Shown: positions 61,801 through 64,000 of the stretch, one piece after another
Layout: every line of letters begins with the position of its first letter
How positions within the stretch are numbered: the stretch's first letter is position 1
Assembly (NCBI GenBank): GCA_951799425.1
Contig: OX637394.1
Span: 1,747,501-1,811,500 of the forward strand
Reading direction: 5' to 3'
Length of the DNA stretch: 64,000 nt
Source: Ilex aquifolium
Lineage: Eukaryota; Streptophyta; Magnoliopsida; Aquifoliales; Aquifoliaceae
Made by a program: the position numbers and the translations under genes
Notes under the pieces: model-generated
The model's input: only the letters and a program-made list of their open reading frames with translations
What the model was told of the DNA's origin: nothing
Database searches by the model: none

Positions 61801-64000
61801 TTTTAATGGAGTCTCTTACTCATTGATAGTTTTTTATTGCTTGGGGGAAGAAGATTGGTTACAATTGGTTGGTTGTTTCTGAGAACATGCCTCTTGTATT
61901 TATACTTACGGGCGAGGTGGTTCTCACACTATCATTACATGATCCTTAAGTTTGTTAGGATTTTATTGAGGGAATATTAGGTAGTTAAAAACTATATTCC
62001 CTAGACATAATGTGATCTTCTAGAACATACTGAGGTGACACTGTAATCTGTCTTCAAGCTTTGATATATTATTGTCTTCCATATCTTGCAAAAGATCATG
62101 GTAGGAGGTCATTCTGCTTGGAATGACCTCATTTACCTTTTGTCAACTCGTGAATAAAAGAGTTCGATCTAATCACTTGACCTGAATTAGGAATGAAAAT
62201 TCTACTCGTGATATAACATGGACAATCTGAATGTTTGTATTTGAGGTTGTACCTCGACGACCCTGACATTTCCTCCTCTTGAAGTTGAATGTGCAAATGG
62301 AGGTCGAAAAATATACCTTGATCATTGGTTCTTTTCATAAACCAATTATAAAAATATCCTTCTCCTTATTCTTGATATAATTTTTAGGTATCATAACTAT
62401 AATCACTTTGTGGTGGAACACATTCAAAACTTCAAATTAAACACCACAAACCAATCCCGAGATGAGGTGGGAACATAGAATGGTAGGGTATGGAATAAGA
62501 GTTGCGTGGCCAATTAAAAGAGATTGCACGTCTTGAGAATGTGAGGATAATTATATTCTCTTGACATTTTGTTTTAGACTTGAGAAAAATGGTCCCGATT
62601 AGCTGCAAGTACGGTTAAGAATGTGTTGAATAAAAGCTCCCTCCACTTTTTCTCCTCTTTTTTGCTTTCTTCACTTTTCGGAGGATTAAAAGGGATTTTA
62701 CATGCACCCCATGCCATGCCGTTCCTATAATAGGCTTTATGATTGAAATATCTATGGCAACAGGGTTTGAGTCCTAACCATTGTGGCTTGTTTAGATGTT
62801 TATTTTTTGGGAGGTTTAGATTAAATTTATAGAACTTTCTCAAATTTAGTCCTAAGGATTTGCATGTGATATTAAAAAAAAATCAATTTCAAATTTGGTA
62901 AGTGACATAAATACATGATATTGTTCAATTTACTAAAATGTCTATTATTAGGTAAATAAAAGAATATTTTTTTTGGAGTAAAATAGTATTTTCATCAATA
63001 AATCCAACTCTCCCTTTTGAAACCCACTCACCTTCTCATGGGTTTTATCAAACTTTTATTTGTGAGTTTTAATCAATTATTCACTACGGACCAAGTGCAG
63101 GTCAGAATTCATTTACCCTATGAATTCTAAACCTCAAAACTTGAACCAAATCCAAGTTTAGAATGTGTATTAGACTATTTTCATAAAATTCATCCTTTAA
63201 ATCTCATATACCAAATATGTCCTTAGAGTAGACCATCCCGATTTTATTATTTTTTATCAAAATTAAATTTTATTTTCAATCAAAACACTATGGGCCCCCA
63301 ATTTTGGCGATTAAACCTTATGATCTCCCATGCAACCCTTTCCCCTCGCATTTAATATTTTATGTTGTGATTTGATGGTGGGTGATAACAATGATAGTAA
63401 GAGTCGTGGTGATTTTATTGTGGTTTTGAATGCTTGTGTGTGACAAAGGGAAAGAAGAACAAAAAAGGATGAGGAGGGATTGTTAGTCTATTAGATTAAT
63501 TTGGTTATATTGATTTTTTTTTTTTTTTTTGGTTAGACATAATTATTATAAGAAAAAGGGTTGACAAAATTTTTACTCATAACCTTAACCAACAACGCGG
63601 GTTTTATAATGTTATTTTTTTTTACTTAGTTGGGCTGGGGAATGAATGACATACCAAACTCTTATTAAACATTTGCTCAAAGTCTTGTCCTTGTAATTTC
63701 GTAGGTATTGAAGGGTCCATGTTTTAATATGCAAAATATCATGAGGGGTGATCAAAGATTAACCAAAACTAACGGCTGGAGTGGAGACACATCCCAGTAT
63801 TTTGTTCCGGCTTAGGGTCCCACTGAGTATACGTGGCAAGAGAGTATAATGCATCAGTGCAATTTCGAAAACACGTTTCAAAAGCTCGGAGCATCTGGTC
63901 CCGCAAAAAGAGTGATCATCGTATCAACCAAGAGGTGAAGCAATTACGGGACAGGTGGGTGTGGGACCCAATAGGAGGGGGTGTTCAGCCAGACTGACAC
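58807..64000. other. Gene-free AT-rich region to the window end
   Basis: No ORF here is convincing. The stretch near 61500-62340 has LTR-like composition (CATTTCCTCCTCTTGAAGTT) but no definable ends. The last 200 bp contain ACGTGGCA and AACACGTTT words and are GC-richer, possibly the promoter of a gene just outside. Confidence 0.4.

Noticed and set aside
61500-62340. LTR-like stretch
   Set aside because: The composition is suggestive, but no TG/CA ends, partner or target duplication could be found.
1-64000. CRISPR arrays, bacterial operons, organelle DNA inserts
   Set aside because: No regularly spaced repeats with unique spacers, no bacterial-type gene clusters, and no recognisable plastid or mitochondrial genes.

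Overview
The window looks like nuclear DNA of a eudicot plant. It is AT-rich, its genes carry plant-type introns, and all the recognisable proteins have plant-specific family members: the Kelch phosphatase BSL1, a VAPYRIN-like MSP-ankyrin protein, and H2A.X ending in SQEF. The species cannot be named from sequence alone. Gene models were built by reading splice sites and frames against remembered family sequences; no search was run.

The left 32 kb is the gene-bearing part. In order it holds the last two coding exons of a cohesin SCC3-like gene (+, 1014-2139), a small two-helix membrane ORF (-, 2701-2919), the intronless nucleolar WD40 protein UTP15 (-, 3035-4630), a SOSS-B/hSSB-like OB-fold protein (+, 9656-10069, with a possible alternative last exon at 10418-10522), the 21-exon, 879-residue BSL1 gene (-, 11333-23364) and a two-exon H2A.X gene (-, 30729-31255). 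SCC3, SOSS-B and H2A.X all belong to chromosome maintenance, but nothing shows that they are co-regulated. A single-exon MSP-ankyrin gene lies at 40215-41627 (-).

The right 22 kb is gene-poor. Its only candidate is a very short three-exon gene (-, 51784 to 48766) beneath a consensus E2F site; I could not identify its product.

Between genes the DNA is a stack of mobile elements, many with readable ends. There are three Helitrons, one of them with a paralogous empty site. TIR/MITE families include several with TTA target duplications, one nested inside another. Two tRNA-type SINE families are present, and two copies have perfect 11-12 bp target duplications. A broken gag-only Ty3/gypsy element (33715-39013) has 5-bp target duplications. 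There is also a probable solo LTR. Other unusual structures are an 87-bp perfect palindrome in a BSL1 intron, three GC-AG introns in BSL1, and a 1.5-kb segmental duplication (45.6-49.7 kb).
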